This document shows positions 46,616 through 55,449 of a stretch of DNA of 64,000 nucleotides, one piece after another. A program made the translations under genes and the position numbers. Source of the DNA: Planotetraspora thailandica (GTDB lineage: Bacteria > Actinomycetota > Actinomycetes > Streptosporangiales > Streptosporangiaceae); contig NZ_BOOR01000002.1 of NCBI RefSeq assembly GCF_016863335.1, positions 32,101-96,100 on the forward strand, read 5' to 3'. The notes beneath the pieces are model-generated. The model ran no database searches, was not told the DNA's origin, and was given only the letters and a program-made list of their open reading frames with translations. Within the stretch, counting starts at the first letter, position 1, and each line of letters opens with the position of its first letter.

Positions 46616-47104
46616 TGATCACCCGCCCTTGGGGATTCACCCCTGGTGGTGATCACGTGCCTTGGAGGGTGATCACGCACCCCTGGTGGTGATCATGCAG
46701 CCGCTTGGGGTGATCATGCAGAACTTCGGGAGGTGGCCGTGCGACCTGGCCACCTCCCGCGCGTGATCATGCAGAAGTTCGGTAGAAGGCCGCGTGACCT
46801 GCGGAATCAAATTTCGTGATCATGCAGTAGTTCGACGGCATGACGCGTGAACAGGCCGGATACGCCGCGTGATCATGCAGGAGCCGATGGGGGCGCGGCA
46901 GGTGCGCACACGATGCGCACAAGACTGCATGATCACAATGGGCGTTCATGCTGGTCGTACGGCTGGCGGCGCCGTTTCTGCATGATCACGATCGATGTTT
47001 CCCCAGCTCAAGGCGCATGTGACCGAAGTTCTGCATGATCACGAGTGAGGTTTGTGCAGGTGGGTGCGGTGGTCTCCGAACTTCTGCATGATCACGCACA
47101 AGGG
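46616..47104. repeat. 53-bp phased TGATCA array D, 4+4 head-to-head cores
   Basis: Fills most of the 573-bp gap between the helicase and esterase genes. Left half: GTGATCATGC cores start at 46710, 46763, 46816 and 46869. Right half: GCATGATCAC cores start at 46927, 46980, 47033 and 47086. All six within-half spacings are exactly 53 bp; the halves face opposite ways around about 46903. Four more TGATCA sites lead in from the helicase stop at 46616, 46650, 46670 and 46690, spaced 34, 20 and 20 bp (21 bp to the first phased core), with CACCCCTGGTGGTGATCA at 46638 and 46678. The right end runs into GCACAAGGGGGG. No coding frame spans it. Confidence 0.9.
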
Positions 47105-47175
47105 GGGCGGGCGGGGAAGGGGGGCGTTGTTAGGATCGCGGGCGCTGGAATTGTCTAGATTTCGGGAGTTTCCGC

Positions 47176-48150
47176 GTGTTCGTCGACCTTCCCCTGGATC
47201 AACTGCGAACCTATCTGCCCGAACGCCGGGAGCCCGAAGACTTCGACGCCTTCTGGGACCGTACGCTGGCCGAGGCCCGCGCCCACGAGCTGAAGGCCGT
47301 CTTCTCACCCCATGAGACGGACCTGTCCCTGATCGAGGTCGCCGACGTGACGTTCGCGGGGTTCGGCGGCCATCCGATCAAGGGCTGGTTCCTCAAGCCG
47401 GCGACGGCCGCCCGTGATCTGCCCTGCGTGGTCCAGTACATCGGCTACAACGGCGGCCGCGGCCTGCCCCACGACTGGCTGACCTGGCCCGCCGCCGGAT
47501 ACGCCACCTTCGTGATGGACACGCGTGGCCAGGGCGCGGGGTGGCGGACCGGTGACACTCCCGACCCGGTTCCCGGCAGCGGGCCCGAGACCCCCGGCAA
47601 GCTCACCCAGGGCGTCTTCGATCCCGAGGCGTACTACTACCGCCGCCTGCTCACCGACGTCGTCAGGGCCGTCGAGGCGGCGCGCACCCATCCCTCCGTC
47701 GACCCCGAGAAGATCATCGTCTCGGGCGGAAGCCAGGGCGGGGCCATGGCGCTGGCCGCGGCCGCGCTCGTGCCCGGCGTGTCCTACGCCTTCATCGACG
47801 TGCCGTTCATGAGCCACATCCGGCGGGCGGCCGAGATCACCGACGAGGACCCCTATGCCGAGCTCGGCCGGTTCTGCGCCGTGCACCGGACCAGGATCGA
47901 CGACGTCTTCGCCACGCTCGACTACTTCGACGGCATGAACTTCGCCGTGCGCGCCCAGGCGCCGGCGCTCTTCTCGGTCGGGCTGCGCGACGGCGTCACC
48001 CCGGCCTCGACCGTCTTCGCCGCCTACAACCATTACGCGGGCCCCAAGGACATCGCGGTCTGGCCGTTCAACGGCCACGAGGGCGGGCAGACCCAGCAGA
48101 CCGTCCAGCAGCTGAGCATCGCCAGGGAGATCTTCGGCCGTCCCGCCTGA
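47176..48150 (+). CDS. Acetyl-xylan-esterase-like alpha/beta hydrolase (CE7)
   Basis: 324 residues from GTG 47176. Matches the acetyl-xylan esterase / cephalosporin-C deacetylase family: N-terminal LRTYLPERREPEDFDAFW, RGQGAG (the family RxQ motif), nucleophile serine in SGGSQGGAMA, aspartate in GLRDGVTP and histidine in FNGHEGGQ. No signal peptide is visible, so it is probably intracellular and removes acetyl groups from imported oligosaccharides or other esters. The left flank is array D, the right flank hisE. Confidence 0.9.
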   Translation: MFVDLPLDQLRTYLPERREPEDFDAFWDRTLAEARAHELKAVFSPHETDLSLIEVADVTFAGFGGHPIKGWFLKPATAARDLPCVVQYIGYNGGRGLPHDWLTWPAAGYATFVMDTRGQGAGWRTGDTPDPVPGSGPETPGKLTQGVFDPEAYYYRRLLTDVVRAVEAARTHPSVDPEKIIVSGGSQGGAMALAAAALVPGVSYAFIDVPFMSHIRRAAEITDEDPYAELGRFCAVHRTRIDDVFATLDYFDGMNFAVRAQAPALFSVGLRDGVTPASTVFAAYNHYAGPKDIAVWPFNGHEGGQTQQTVQQLSIAREIFGRPA

Positions 48151-48335
48151 GGCCCGTTCCCTCTGTCTGAGGCCCGTCCCTCCTGAGGCGGCAGCCGCAC
48201 CCCGAAACCCCGGCCGGTACGGCACGGCATCCACGATCCGGACACGACGCGACCGAGGCGGATGCGGTGACTACCCTGGATGCGCGTAAGTGGCGGATAC
48301 CCTGGATGCGCACGTCCGACGATCCGAGAGAGACC

Positions 48336-48599
48336 ATGAAGACCTTCGAAGAGCTGTACGCGGAGCTGGCAGAGAAGGCGCGCACCCGTCCCGAGGGGTC
48401 GGGAACCGTCGCCGCCCTGGACGCCGGCGTCCATGCCATCGGCAAGAAGGTTGTGGAAGAGGCCGCCGAGAGCTGGATGGCGGCCGAGCACGAGTCGGTC
48501 GACCGGGCGGCCGAGGAGATCTCGCAGCTCCTCTACCACGTGCAGGTCCTCATGCTGGCGCGTGGCATCGGGCTCGACCAGGTCTACAAGCATCTGTAG
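48336..48599 (+). CDS. hisE: Phosphoribosyl-ATP pyrophosphatase
   Basis: 87 residues from ATG 48336 with a GAGAGAG stretch just upstream; longer frames starting at 48267 add residues the family lacks. Second step of histidine synthesis. All-alpha MazG-like fold with metal-binding KKVVEEAAE and EEISQLLYH. Adjacent to hisG (67 bp), the usual actinobacterial hisE-hisG pair separated from the main his operon. Confidence 0.96.
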   Translation: MKTFEELYAELAEKARTRPEGSGTVAALDAGVHAIGKKVVEEAAESWMAAEHESVDRAAEEISQLLYHVQVLMLARGIGLDQVYKHL

Positions 48600-48665
48600 C
48601 CGCGCGATCGCGGCCACCTGCTTCGACCTGGTCCATCCCGATCTACGAAAGGTTCACCTCACGCC

Positions 48666-49511
48666 ATGCTGCGTCTAGCCGTACCGAACAAGGGCGCGCT
48701 CACCGATGCCGCCCAGACCATGCTGAAAGAGGCCGGCTATCGGCCGCGCAGGGACAGCAAGGAACTCGTGGTCGTCGACCCCGAGAACTCGATCGAGCTG
48801 TTCTTCCTCCGCCCCCGCGACATCGCCGTCTACGTCGGTGAGGGCACACTCGACGCGGGCATCACCGGCCGCGACATGTTGTTCGACTCCGGCGCGCCGG
48901 CCGAGGAGGTCGTGCCGCTGGGCTTCGGCAGGTCGACCTTCCGCTTCGCCTCGGGCCCGGGAAGCTACACCAGCGTCGACGACCTCGCCGGCCTGCGCAT
49001 CGCCACGTCGTACGCCGGCCTGCTGAGCAAGTACCTCGCGGACAAGGGCGTCGACGCCCGGGTGATCAAGCTGGACGGCGCGGTGGAGACCGCCATCAGG
49101 CTGGGCGTCGCGGACGCGGTCGCCGACGTGGTCGAGACGGGAACCACCCTGCGCAACGTGGGTCTCGAGGTCTTCGGTGAGCCGATCGCCCACTCCGAGG
49201 CCATCGTGATCAAGCAGGCGGGCGCGGCGGAGACCAACGGCTTCCAGCAGTTGATCCGGCGTCTTCAGGGTGTGCTCGTGGCCCGCGACTACGTGATGAT
49301 CGACTACGACATCCGGGCCGAGCGCATCGACGACGCGATCGCGATCACCCCCGGCATGGAGGGGCCGACGGTCTCCCCGCTCCACCGTGAGGGCTGGGTC
49401 GCCGTGCGTGCCATGATCCCCCGCAAGGGCCACCAGCAGGTCATGGACAGGCTCCAGGAGATCGGCGCGAAGGCGGTCCTGATCACTGCGATCTTCGCCG
49501 CCCGGCTCTAG
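48666..49511 (+). CDS. hisG: ATP phosphoribosyltransferase, long form
   Basis: 281 residues. First, feedback-inhibited step of histidine synthesis. The long form has its own C-terminal ACT-like regulatory domain (about 210-281), so no HisZ is needed. Conserved LRLAVPNKGAL start, LDAGITGRDMLFDS, and phosphoribosyl-pyrophosphate loop ADVVETGTTLRN. Co-directional with hisE; convergent with the LacI gene ten bases away. Confidence 0.97.
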   Translation: MLRLAVPNKGALTDAAQTMLKEAGYRPRRDSKELVVVDPENSIELFFLRPRDIAVYVGEGTLDAGITGRDMLFDSGAPAEEVVPLGFGRSTFRFASGPGSYTSVDDLAGLRIATSYAGLLSKYLADKGVDARVIKLDGAVETAIRLGVADAVADVVETGTTLRNVGLEVFGEPIAHSEAIVIKQAGAAETNGFQQLIRRLQGVLVARDYVMIDYDIRAERIDDAIAITPGMEGPTVSPLHREGWVAVRAMIPRKGHQQVMDRLQEIGAKAVLITAIFAARL

Positions 49512-49521
49512 GCGGAGCACG

Positions 49522-50505
49522 TCAGCCCTCGGCCGCCGCCCATCCTTCGCTTGAACGCACCCGCAGGTGAGCCGGAATCCGCACGTGCGGAACCTCCGGC
49601 TCCCTTCCGTCGATCAGTTGCACGAGCATGTCCACTCCGGCGGCTCCGAGGGCAGCCGGATCGAAGTGCAGCGTGGTGATCTCCGGCGCTCCCAGCCCCA
49701 GAGCCGCGAGGTCGTCGGCGCTGGCCACACTGACGTCGTCCGGCACACGCACACCGACGTTGCGCAACTGGTACACGGCGCCGACGGCGAGCAGGCTGTT
49801 GTAGGCGACGACCGCGGTCGCCCTTCGTTCGAGGATCTCCTCGACGGCTTCCACCCCCGCGCGGAACGTCGGAGGAAGGGGGCCGATGACCGACAGTTCG
49901 CCCCCGTCGCCGAGGGAGTCCCGGAGCGCGTCGCAACGAAGGGCGTCCATCCATGACCCCGCAGGGCCGGACAGGTAGGCGATGCGGCGGTGGCCGTCGG
50001 CCTTCAGCACGTTCATCAGGTCGCGCAGGCCTGCCGGGGTGTCGATGACGACGGACGCCAGGCCGGGCACGACGCGTTCGGCGATGACGGCCGGGGTGGT
50101 GGCCCCGAACTCGAGCAGATCCGCGTCGCCGCCACGGGGCGCCACGATGATGAAACCGTCCACCTGGCGCGACACACGGGCCAGCACTTCGGCTTCGCGC
50201 CTGGCCGAGCCTTCTGTGACGACGACCGTCAGGTGCCGGTCGGCCGCCTCGGCCGTCTGCTGCGCGCCGGCGATGATCGGAGCGAAGTACGGGTTGCTCA
50301 GCGTGGGCACGCACATGGCGAGCAGGCCGGTCTTGCCGGACGTCAGTGCTCGGGCCGCGGGGTTCACCTGGAAGCCGAGCCGTTGCACGGCGTCGAGTAC
50401 TCTCATGCGGGTGTCGGAGGCCACCAGGTCGGGACGACTCAGGGCCCGTGACGCCGTGGACATCGAAACCCCGGCCGCACGAGCGACGTCCGCCAAACGC
50501 GTCAT
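49522..50505 (-). CDS. LacI-family transcriptional regulator
   Basis: 327 residues. N-terminal LacI helix-turn-helix (TRLADVARAAGVSMSTASRA) and hinge (VNPAARALTSGKTG), followed by a periplasmic-binding-protein-like sensor domain. Divergent from a transporter/nucleoside-hydrolase/adenine-deaminase unit whose promoter carries a LacI-type palindrome at 50668-50681. It is therefore very likely the local repressor, released by a nucleoside or nucleobase (inference). Confidence 0.92.
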   Translation of the reverse strand: MTRLADVARAAGVSMSTASRALSRPDLVASDTRMRVLDAVQRLGFQVNPAARALTSGKTGLLAMCVPTLSNPYFAPIIAGAQQTAEAADRHLTVVVTEGSARREAEVLARVSRQVDGFIIVAPRGGDADLLEFGATTPAVIAERVVPGLASVVIDTPAGLRDLMNVLKADGHRRIAYLSGPAGSWMDALRCDALRDSLGDGGELSVIGPLPPTFRAGVEAVEEILERRATAVVAYNSLLAVGAVYQLRNVGVRVPDDVSVASADDLAALGLGAPEITTLHFDPAALGAAGVDMLVQLIDGREPEVPHVRIPAHLRVRSSEGWAAAEG

Positions 50506-50635
50506 CTGACCCTCACCTCTGACCGCCAGGAGTGGCGCGTCTCATCATCTCGCGCGCCTCGAAGGTCAAGCGCAGACCGTTTCGTGCGATATGTCCTTGT
50601 TTACACAGACTTAATGTCCTATGCGTGGTCTCGCG

Positions 50636-50665
50636 TTGACCCCGCTTCTTGTTGTTCACTATCGT
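50636..50665 (+). promoter_or_regulatory. Sigma70-type promoter of the nucleoside operon
   Basis: TTGACC (50636-50641), an 18-bp spacer and TATCGT (50660-50665). Transcription would begin near 50671, inside the LacI-type operator that follows directly. Confidence 0.65.
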
Positions 50666-50667
50666 AC

Positions 50668-50681
50668 TGCAAGCGCTTGCA
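50668..50681. promoter_or_regulatory. LacI-family operator, 14-bp perfect palindrome
   Basis: TGCAAGCGCTTGCA is a perfect palindrome with the central CG and TGnAA arms of LacI/GalR operators. It covers the predicted start point of the transporter operon and lies about 160 bp from the divergent regulator start, so binding would block transcription initiation. Confidence 0.82.
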
Positions 50682-50721
50682 AAGCTTTGACCTTGATGTT
50701 TCCATGCCAGAAAGGACGAGC

Positions 50722-51543
50722 GTGTCGCGTCGGAACGCCGTGCTGTTACTGGCACCGGGTCTCGCACTCTTGCTGTTCGGTTTCCTGCTGCCGTCCGTGA
50801 TGATGCTCTTCCATCCGCCGGACACGCCTCCGCTCGATGTCGGGCGCCGTCTCGGCGAGATGCTCACCGACCCGTTCATGCTGAAGATCATCTGGCGCAC
50901 CCTCCGCATCGGGCTGATCGTCACGGCCGTCTGCCTGCTGCTGGGGTTCCCTGTCGCCTACCTGCTCGCCCGCTCGACGTCCCGCTGGTCGGGGCTGTGG
51001 CTGGCCCTGGCGATCTTCCCGCTGCTTCTCAGCAACGTCGTCCGCACGTACGGCTGGCTCGTGGTGCTGGGCAGCAAGGGCGTGCTCGCACAGGCGCTGA
51101 CCGGTCTCGGCATCACTGATCATCCGCCCCAGCTGCTCTACACGGAGGCGGCGGTCGTCGCCGGCCTGGTGCAGTTGTTCCTGCCGCTGGTGATCGTCTC
51201 GTGCTACTCGTCGTTGTCCGGCATCGACGTGCGCCTTGAGGACGCCGCGCGCGGCCTGGGTGCGAGCCGTTCGGCGACCCTCCGTCTCGTCCTGCTGCCT
51301 CTCGCCATGCCCGGCGCGGTGGTCGGCGCGACGCTCGTCTTCGCGGGAGCCGCCACGGCGTACACCACGCCCGTGCTGCTCGGCGGCACTCGGCAGATGA
51401 TGCTCTCCCTTCAGCTCTACAACTACTCCAGCGTCACGATCGACTGGGCCGGAGCGTCCGCCGTGGCGATCCTCATGACCGTGCTGGTCTTCGCCGTAGC
51501 GGGTGCGTCCGCGTGGGCGGGCCGGAAGAGGGTGACCGTATGA
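50722..51543 (+). CDS. ABC importer permease, PotB-like
   Basis: 273 residues from GTG 50722 (AAAGGA six bases upstream); ATG 50704 lacks a ribosome site. Six hydrophobic helices and the permease EAA loop DAARGLGASRSATLRLVLLP that contacts the ATPase. Spermidine/putrescine-type family. First gene of the operon; its stop overlaps the next permease ATG. Context suggests a nucleoside or purine substrate rather than a polyamine. Confidence 0.88.
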   Translation: MSRRNAVLLLAPGLALLLFGFLLPSVMMLFHPPDTPPLDVGRRLGEMLTDPFMLKIIWRTLRIGLIVTAVCLLLGFPVAYLLARSTSRWSGLWLALAIFPLLLSNVVRTYGWLVVLGSKGVLAQALTGLGITDHPPQLLYTEAAVVAGLVQLFLPLVIVSCYSSLSGIDVRLEDAARGLGASRSATLRLVLLPLAMPGAVVGATLVFAGAATAYTTPVLLGGTRQMMLSLQLYNYSSVTIDWAGASAVAILMTVLVFAVAGASAWAGRKRVTV

Positions 51544-52373
51544 GCCAGAGCGCTGCACGCGCACGGGTGCGGCTCGCCCGGGAGCGGCGTCCGGTGCTGA
51601 CGGTGCTCGCCGTGGCCGCCTACCTCATCATGATCGGGCCGGTGATCTTCGTGGTCGCCGTGGCCTTCACCGCGGGCAGCACCATCACGTTCCCGCCGGA
51701 AGGGTTCTCCCTGCGCTGGTTCGGGGCGGCCGCGGACTACGGTCCCTTCCTCGACGGCCTGTGGACGAGCCTTCTCGTGGCGGCAGGCGCCACCGTGATC
51801 GCCCTGGCGGTCGGCGTCCCGGCGACCCTGGCCATCCATCGAGGAAGGCTGCCCGGGCGGTCCGTCATCCAGAATCTCTTCCTCAGCCCGATCGTGTTGC
51901 CCGAACTCGTGCTTGGACTGGCGCTCTACCAGCAGCTCATGGTGGGTCTCGGCGTCACCGCGTCCGGCGTGCTGCTGGTCGGCCACACCCTCCTGCTCCT
52001 GCCGTACGCGGTGCGGGTGACGGGGGCGTCGCTCACGCTCGCCGATCCGGCGCTGGAGGAGGCCGCCCGGGGGCTCGGCGCCGGGCCGGTCACCACGTTC
52101 TTCCGGGTCACCCTCCCGGTCCTGCGTCCCGGCATCGCCGCGGCCGCCGTGCTCGGGTTCGTGACCTCCTTCAACAACGTGCCGCTGTCCCTGCTGCTGC
52201 AGGGCTCCGGGACGGCCACCCTGCCGGTGGCGATGTTGCAGTACGTGCAGACCTCGTACGACCCGGTGGTCGCCGCCGTGTCGGTGGTGTTGCTGGCGGC
52301 CTCGGTCGTGGTCGCCGTCATCGCGGAACGCCTCGTCGGCTTCAACAAGATCTTCGGAGGGATCGGATCATGA
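51540..52373 (+). CDS. ABC importer permease, PotC-like
   Basis: 277 residues from ATG 51540, overlapping the upstream stop (ATGA). Six hydrophobic helices; EAA loop EEAARGLGAGPVTTFFRVTLP. Second half of the heterodimeric membrane channel. The ATPase ATG overlaps its stop. Confidence 0.88.
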   Translation: MSQSAARARVRLARERRPVLTVLAVAAYLIMIGPVIFVVAVAFTAGSTITFPPEGFSLRWFGAAADYGPFLDGLWTSLLVAAGATVIALAVGVPATLAIHRGRLPGRSVIQNLFLSPIVLPELVLGLALYQQLMVGLGVTASGVLLVGHTLLLLPYAVRVTGASLTLADPALEEAARGLGAGPVTTFFRVTLPVLRPGIAAAAVLGFVTSFNNVPLSLLLQGSGTATLPVAMLQYVQTSYDPVVAAVSVVLLAASVVVAVIAERLVGFNKIFGGIGS

Positions 52374-53362
52374 TGGATGGCTCCGACGCGGTCGTCCGTC
52401 TCGCCGCGGTGTCCCGGCGTTTCGGCGACGTGACCGCGGTCGACGGCGTCGACCTGGCGGTGCCGGCGGGTTCCCTTACCGCGCTGCTCGGCCCGAGCGG
52501 CTGCGGCAAGACGACCACACTGCGCATGATCGCAGGATATGAGCGCCCCACGGCCGGTCAGATCTTCATCGACGGCCGCGACGCCACGACCCTGGCGCCG
52601 GAGAAGCGCAACATCGGCATGGTCTTCCAGTCCTATGCCTTGTTCCCGCATCTCACGGTGGCGAAGAACGTCGGGTTCGGCCTGAAGGTGCGCGGCGTCG
52701 CCCGCGAGGAGATCCGCACGCGCGTGCACGCGGCGCTCGAACTGGTGGGACTGTCCGACCTGTCCGGCCGGCGTCCGCGTGAGCTGTCCGGCGGGCAGCA
52801 GCAGCGGGTCGCCCTGGCCCGCGCGATCGCGATCCGCCCCTCCGTCCTGCTGCTGGACGAGCCGCTGTCCAACCTGGACGCGCGCCTGCGCGTGCAGATG
52901 CGCGCCGAACTCGCCCGAATACAGCGAGAGAGCGGGATCACGACGATCCTCGTTACCCACGATCAGGAGGAGGCACTGCAACTGGCCGACCAGATGGTGA
53001 TCCTGGACTCGGGCCGCGTCGCGCAGGCCGGCCACCCCCGGGAGATCTTTCCCGCGCCCGCCAGTCGCTTCGTGGCCACGTTCCTGGGTTACGAGAACTT
53101 TCTCACCCTGCCCGGCCGCGGCCTGGTGACCATCCGCCCGGAGCACGTCGAAGTGCTGCCCGAATCGGATCCCGACCCCGACGGCGGGCAGTCACGGCCC
53201 GGCACGATCTCGCACATCACCTACCGCGGGACCGACTCGCTGGTGACCCTCGACGTCGCGGGGGAGACCGTGCTGGCCGCAGTGAAGGATTCCGACCTGC
53301 GCGAAGGCACCCGCGTGCGCGCCGTGTTCCCCGACGACCATGTCGTCTCGCTGCCCTCCTGA
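52370..53362 (+). CDS. ABC importer ATPase, PotA-like
   Basis: 330 residues from ATG 52370 (GGAGGG eight bases upstream; a second ATG follows directly). Walker A GPSGCGKTTT, signature LSGGQQQRVALARA, Walker B LLLDEPLSNLDARLR, H-loop VTHDQEEA. The C-terminal TOBE-like domain (from about 240) is typical of polyamine, iron and carbohydrate importers. Translationally coupled to both permeases. Confidence 0.92.
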   Translation: MMDGSDAVVRLAAVSRRFGDVTAVDGVDLAVPAGSLTALLGPSGCGKTTTLRMIAGYERPTAGQIFIDGRDATTLAPEKRNIGMVFQSYALFPHLTVAKNVGFGLKVRGVAREEIRTRVHAALELVGLSDLSGRRPRELSGGQQQRVALARAIAIRPSVLLLDEPLSNLDARLRVQMRAELARIQRESGITTILVTHDQEEALQLADQMVILDSGRVAQAGHPREIFPAPASRFVATFLGYENFLTLPGRGLVTIRPEHVEVLPESDPDPDGGQSRPGTISHITYRGTDSLVTLDVAGETVLAAVKDSDLREGTRVRAVFPDDHVVSLPS

Positions 53363-53398
53363 CCTCCCCGCCCCATCACCCGACGGAGAAACCACGCA

Positions 53399-54451
53399 AT
53401 GAAACGCCTCGCGATCGCCGCTCTCACCGCGGGCCTCGGCCTCGCCGCAGCAGGATGCAGCAGCACGCCGGACGCCTCGGACCACACGATCACCGTGAGC
53501 ACGTTCTCGTTCGGCACCGAGCAGTTCAACCAGGTGGTGGTCCAGCCGTTCGAGAAGGCCACCGGCATCAAGGTCAAGGTCGAGACCGGCAACAACGCCG
53601 ACCGGCTGGCCAAGCTGCAGGTCAACAAGGCCCACCCGACCGTCGATGTCATGCTCATCTCCGACTACTTCGCCGCCCTGGGGGAGAAGCAGGGGCTGTT
53701 CGACAAGATCGACACCGCCGCGGTGCCGAATCTGTCCAAGATCTACGACTTCGCCAAGAACAAGGACGGGTACGGCCCCGCCTACACGTTCCAGCTTCTC
53801 GGCGAGCTGTATCGCACCGACGGCATCACCGATCCGCAGAAGGCCGCGGACTGGAAGACGCTGTGGGACGGCGGCTACAAGGGCAAGATCGCAGTGCCGG
53901 ACATGGCGCCGACGGCCGGCCAGCTGTTCCTTTCCGCCACCTCCGACGTGTTCGGGTCGGGCCCCGACGACGTCGAGAGCGGTTTCTCCAACCTCACGCA
54001 GCTGGCCCCCGACGTGCTGAAGTTCTACACGAGCACCACCGAGGTCACCAGCCTGCTCGATCGCGGGGAGGTCGTCGCCGCTCCCGCGCTCGACTCCTTC
54101 GCCGTCGACCTGGTCAAAGCCGGCAAGCCCATCGCGTGGGCCGTCCCGGCGAAGGGCCGTTACATGGCGACGAACGAGGCGCAGGTCGTGAAGGGCTCGG
54201 CCCACAAGGCCGACGCGGAGAAGTTCATCGACTTCCTGCTCAGCGCCGACGTGCAGTCGAAGGCGGCGGCCGCCTACTACGACAAGCCGGTGAACAAGGA
54301 CGCGACCGTGCCCGACGTCCTGACCAAGGTCGCGGGCGACGCCGCAAAGGACCCCGTCGCGGCCGGCTACACCACGCTGGACATGGCCCCGATCGTGGCC
54401 AACCGTACGCAGTGGGTCGAACGTTACGCCCGGGAAGTCTCCAGCAAGTGA
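53399..54451 (+). CDS. ABC importer solute-binding lipoprotein
   Basis: 350 residues. Lipoprotein signal peptide with lipobox AAAGC (Cys20), then a family-1-type solute-binding fold (STFSFGTEQFNQVVVQPFEK, later PAKGRYMATNEAQVV). Similar overall to spermidine/putrescine, iron and thiamine binding proteins. Its stop overlaps the nucleoside hydrolase start, which argues that the ligand is a nucleoside or a related compound. Confidence 0.88.
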   Translation: MKRLAIAALTAGLGLAAAGCSSTPDASDHTITVSTFSFGTEQFNQVVVQPFEKATGIKVKVETGNNADRLAKLQVNKAHPTVDVMLISDYFAALGEKQGLFDKIDTAAVPNLSKIYDFAKNKDGYGPAYTFQLLGELYRTDGITDPQKAADWKTLWDGGYKGKIAVPDMAPTAGQLFLSATSDVFGSGPDDVESGFSNLTQLAPDVLKFYTSTTEVTSLLDRGEVVAAPALDSFAVDLVKAGKPIAWAVPAKGRYMATNEAQVVKGSAHKADAEKFIDFLLSADVQSKAAAAYYDKPVNKDATVPDVLTKVAGDAAKDPVAAGYTTLDMAPIVANRTQWVERYAREVSSK

Positions 54452-55449
54452 CGCCGACGAAGCCGGGGGAGCCGATCCCCGTCGTCATCGACTGCGACCC
54501 CGGCATCGATGACGCCCTGGCCCTCTACCTGGCTTTCGCGTCGCCCGAGCTGGACGTCCTCGCCGTGTCCGCCGTCGCGGGCAACGTCGGGTTGGAGCGG
54601 GCGGCCGACAACGCCGCCCGGCTCCTCGACCATCTCGGCGTGCCCGCCGACGTGCCGCTCTACGCGGGGGCGGAAGGGCCGCTCGCCGGTTCCGAACGGG
54701 TTCCGGACGAGCCCGTCCACGGTCCCGGCGGGCTCGGGGGCGTCGTGCTCGCCGAGGCGGCCCGCGAGATCGCTCCGGGACACGCGGCCGACGCGCTCGC
54801 CGGGCTCCTGCGTGACCGTCCCGGTGAGATCACCGTGATCGCCCTCGGCCCGCTGACCACCATCGCCACGATGCTCCGCCGCCATGCGGACGTCGCCGAC
54901 GCCATCGGAGAGCTGGTGATCATGGGAGGCGCCGTGTTCACCCAGGGCAACGTGACGCCTGCCGCGGAGTTCAACTTCCACGCCGATCCCGAGGCGGCCC
55001 ACGAAGTCCTCTCCGCGGGTCTTCCCGTACGGCTGGTCGGCCTGGACGTGACCCGTGCCGCTCTGGTCCCCGCCGAGGTCGCGGACGTGCTGGCCGCGTC
55101 CCCACGTCCGGTCGGGGAGGCGGGCAGGATGCTGGCCCACCTGGCCGGCCGATACGCCGAACGGTTCGGCGTGCGGGCCGCGCCGGTGCACGACGCGCTG
55201 GCCGTCGCCGCGGTCGTGCGGCCCGGCCTTCTCGAATACACCGCGGGCTCGGCGGCCGTCGAGCGCGTGGGCGAGCTGACCCGCGGCGCCGTCGTGGCCG
55301 ACGTGCGCGGCGTCACCGGGCGTCCTGCCACGACCCGCTTCGCCACAGGTGTGGACGCCGACGCCTTCGTGCGCATGCTGTACACCCGGATCAGCCGCTA
55401 CACGGCAGGCAGGCCTGTCATCGACACGTCGCTTGAGGAGAGCGCATGA
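54448..55449 (+). CDS. Inosine-uridine-preferring nucleoside hydrolase family
   Basis: 333 residues from GTG 54448, overlapping the binding-protein stop (GTGA). Calcium-binding DCDPGIDDA at 15-23, IMGGAVFTQGNVTPAAEFN and FHADPEAA are the family signatures; the active-site His region is APVHDALAVAAV. It splits nucleosides into ribose and base inside the cell. Overlaps the adenine deaminase gene (ATGA), a natural substrate-to-product order. Confidence 0.92.
   Translation: MTPTKPGEPIPVVIDCDPGIDDALALYLAFASPELDVLAVSAVAGNVGLERAADNAARLLDHLGVPADVPLYAGAEGPLAGSERVPDEPVHGPGGLGGVVLAEAAREIAPGHAADALAGLLRDRPGEITVIALGPLTTIATMLRRHADVADAIGELVIMGGAVFTQGNVTPAAEFNFHADPEAAHEVLSAGLPVRLVGLDVTRAALVPAEVADVLAASPRPVGEAGRMLAHLAGRYAERFGVRAAPVHDALAVAAVVRPGLLEYTAGSAAVERVGELTRGAVVADVRGVTGRPATTRFATGVDADAFVRMLYTRISRYTAGRPVIDTSLEESA

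Noticed and set aside
46616..47104. CRISPR array
   Set aside because: Regular 53-bp spacing looks CRISPR-like, but the conserved core is only about 10-19 bp, the 'spacers' share CAGGTC-like and GAASTTC blocks, halves are in opposite orientation, and no cas gene is present.
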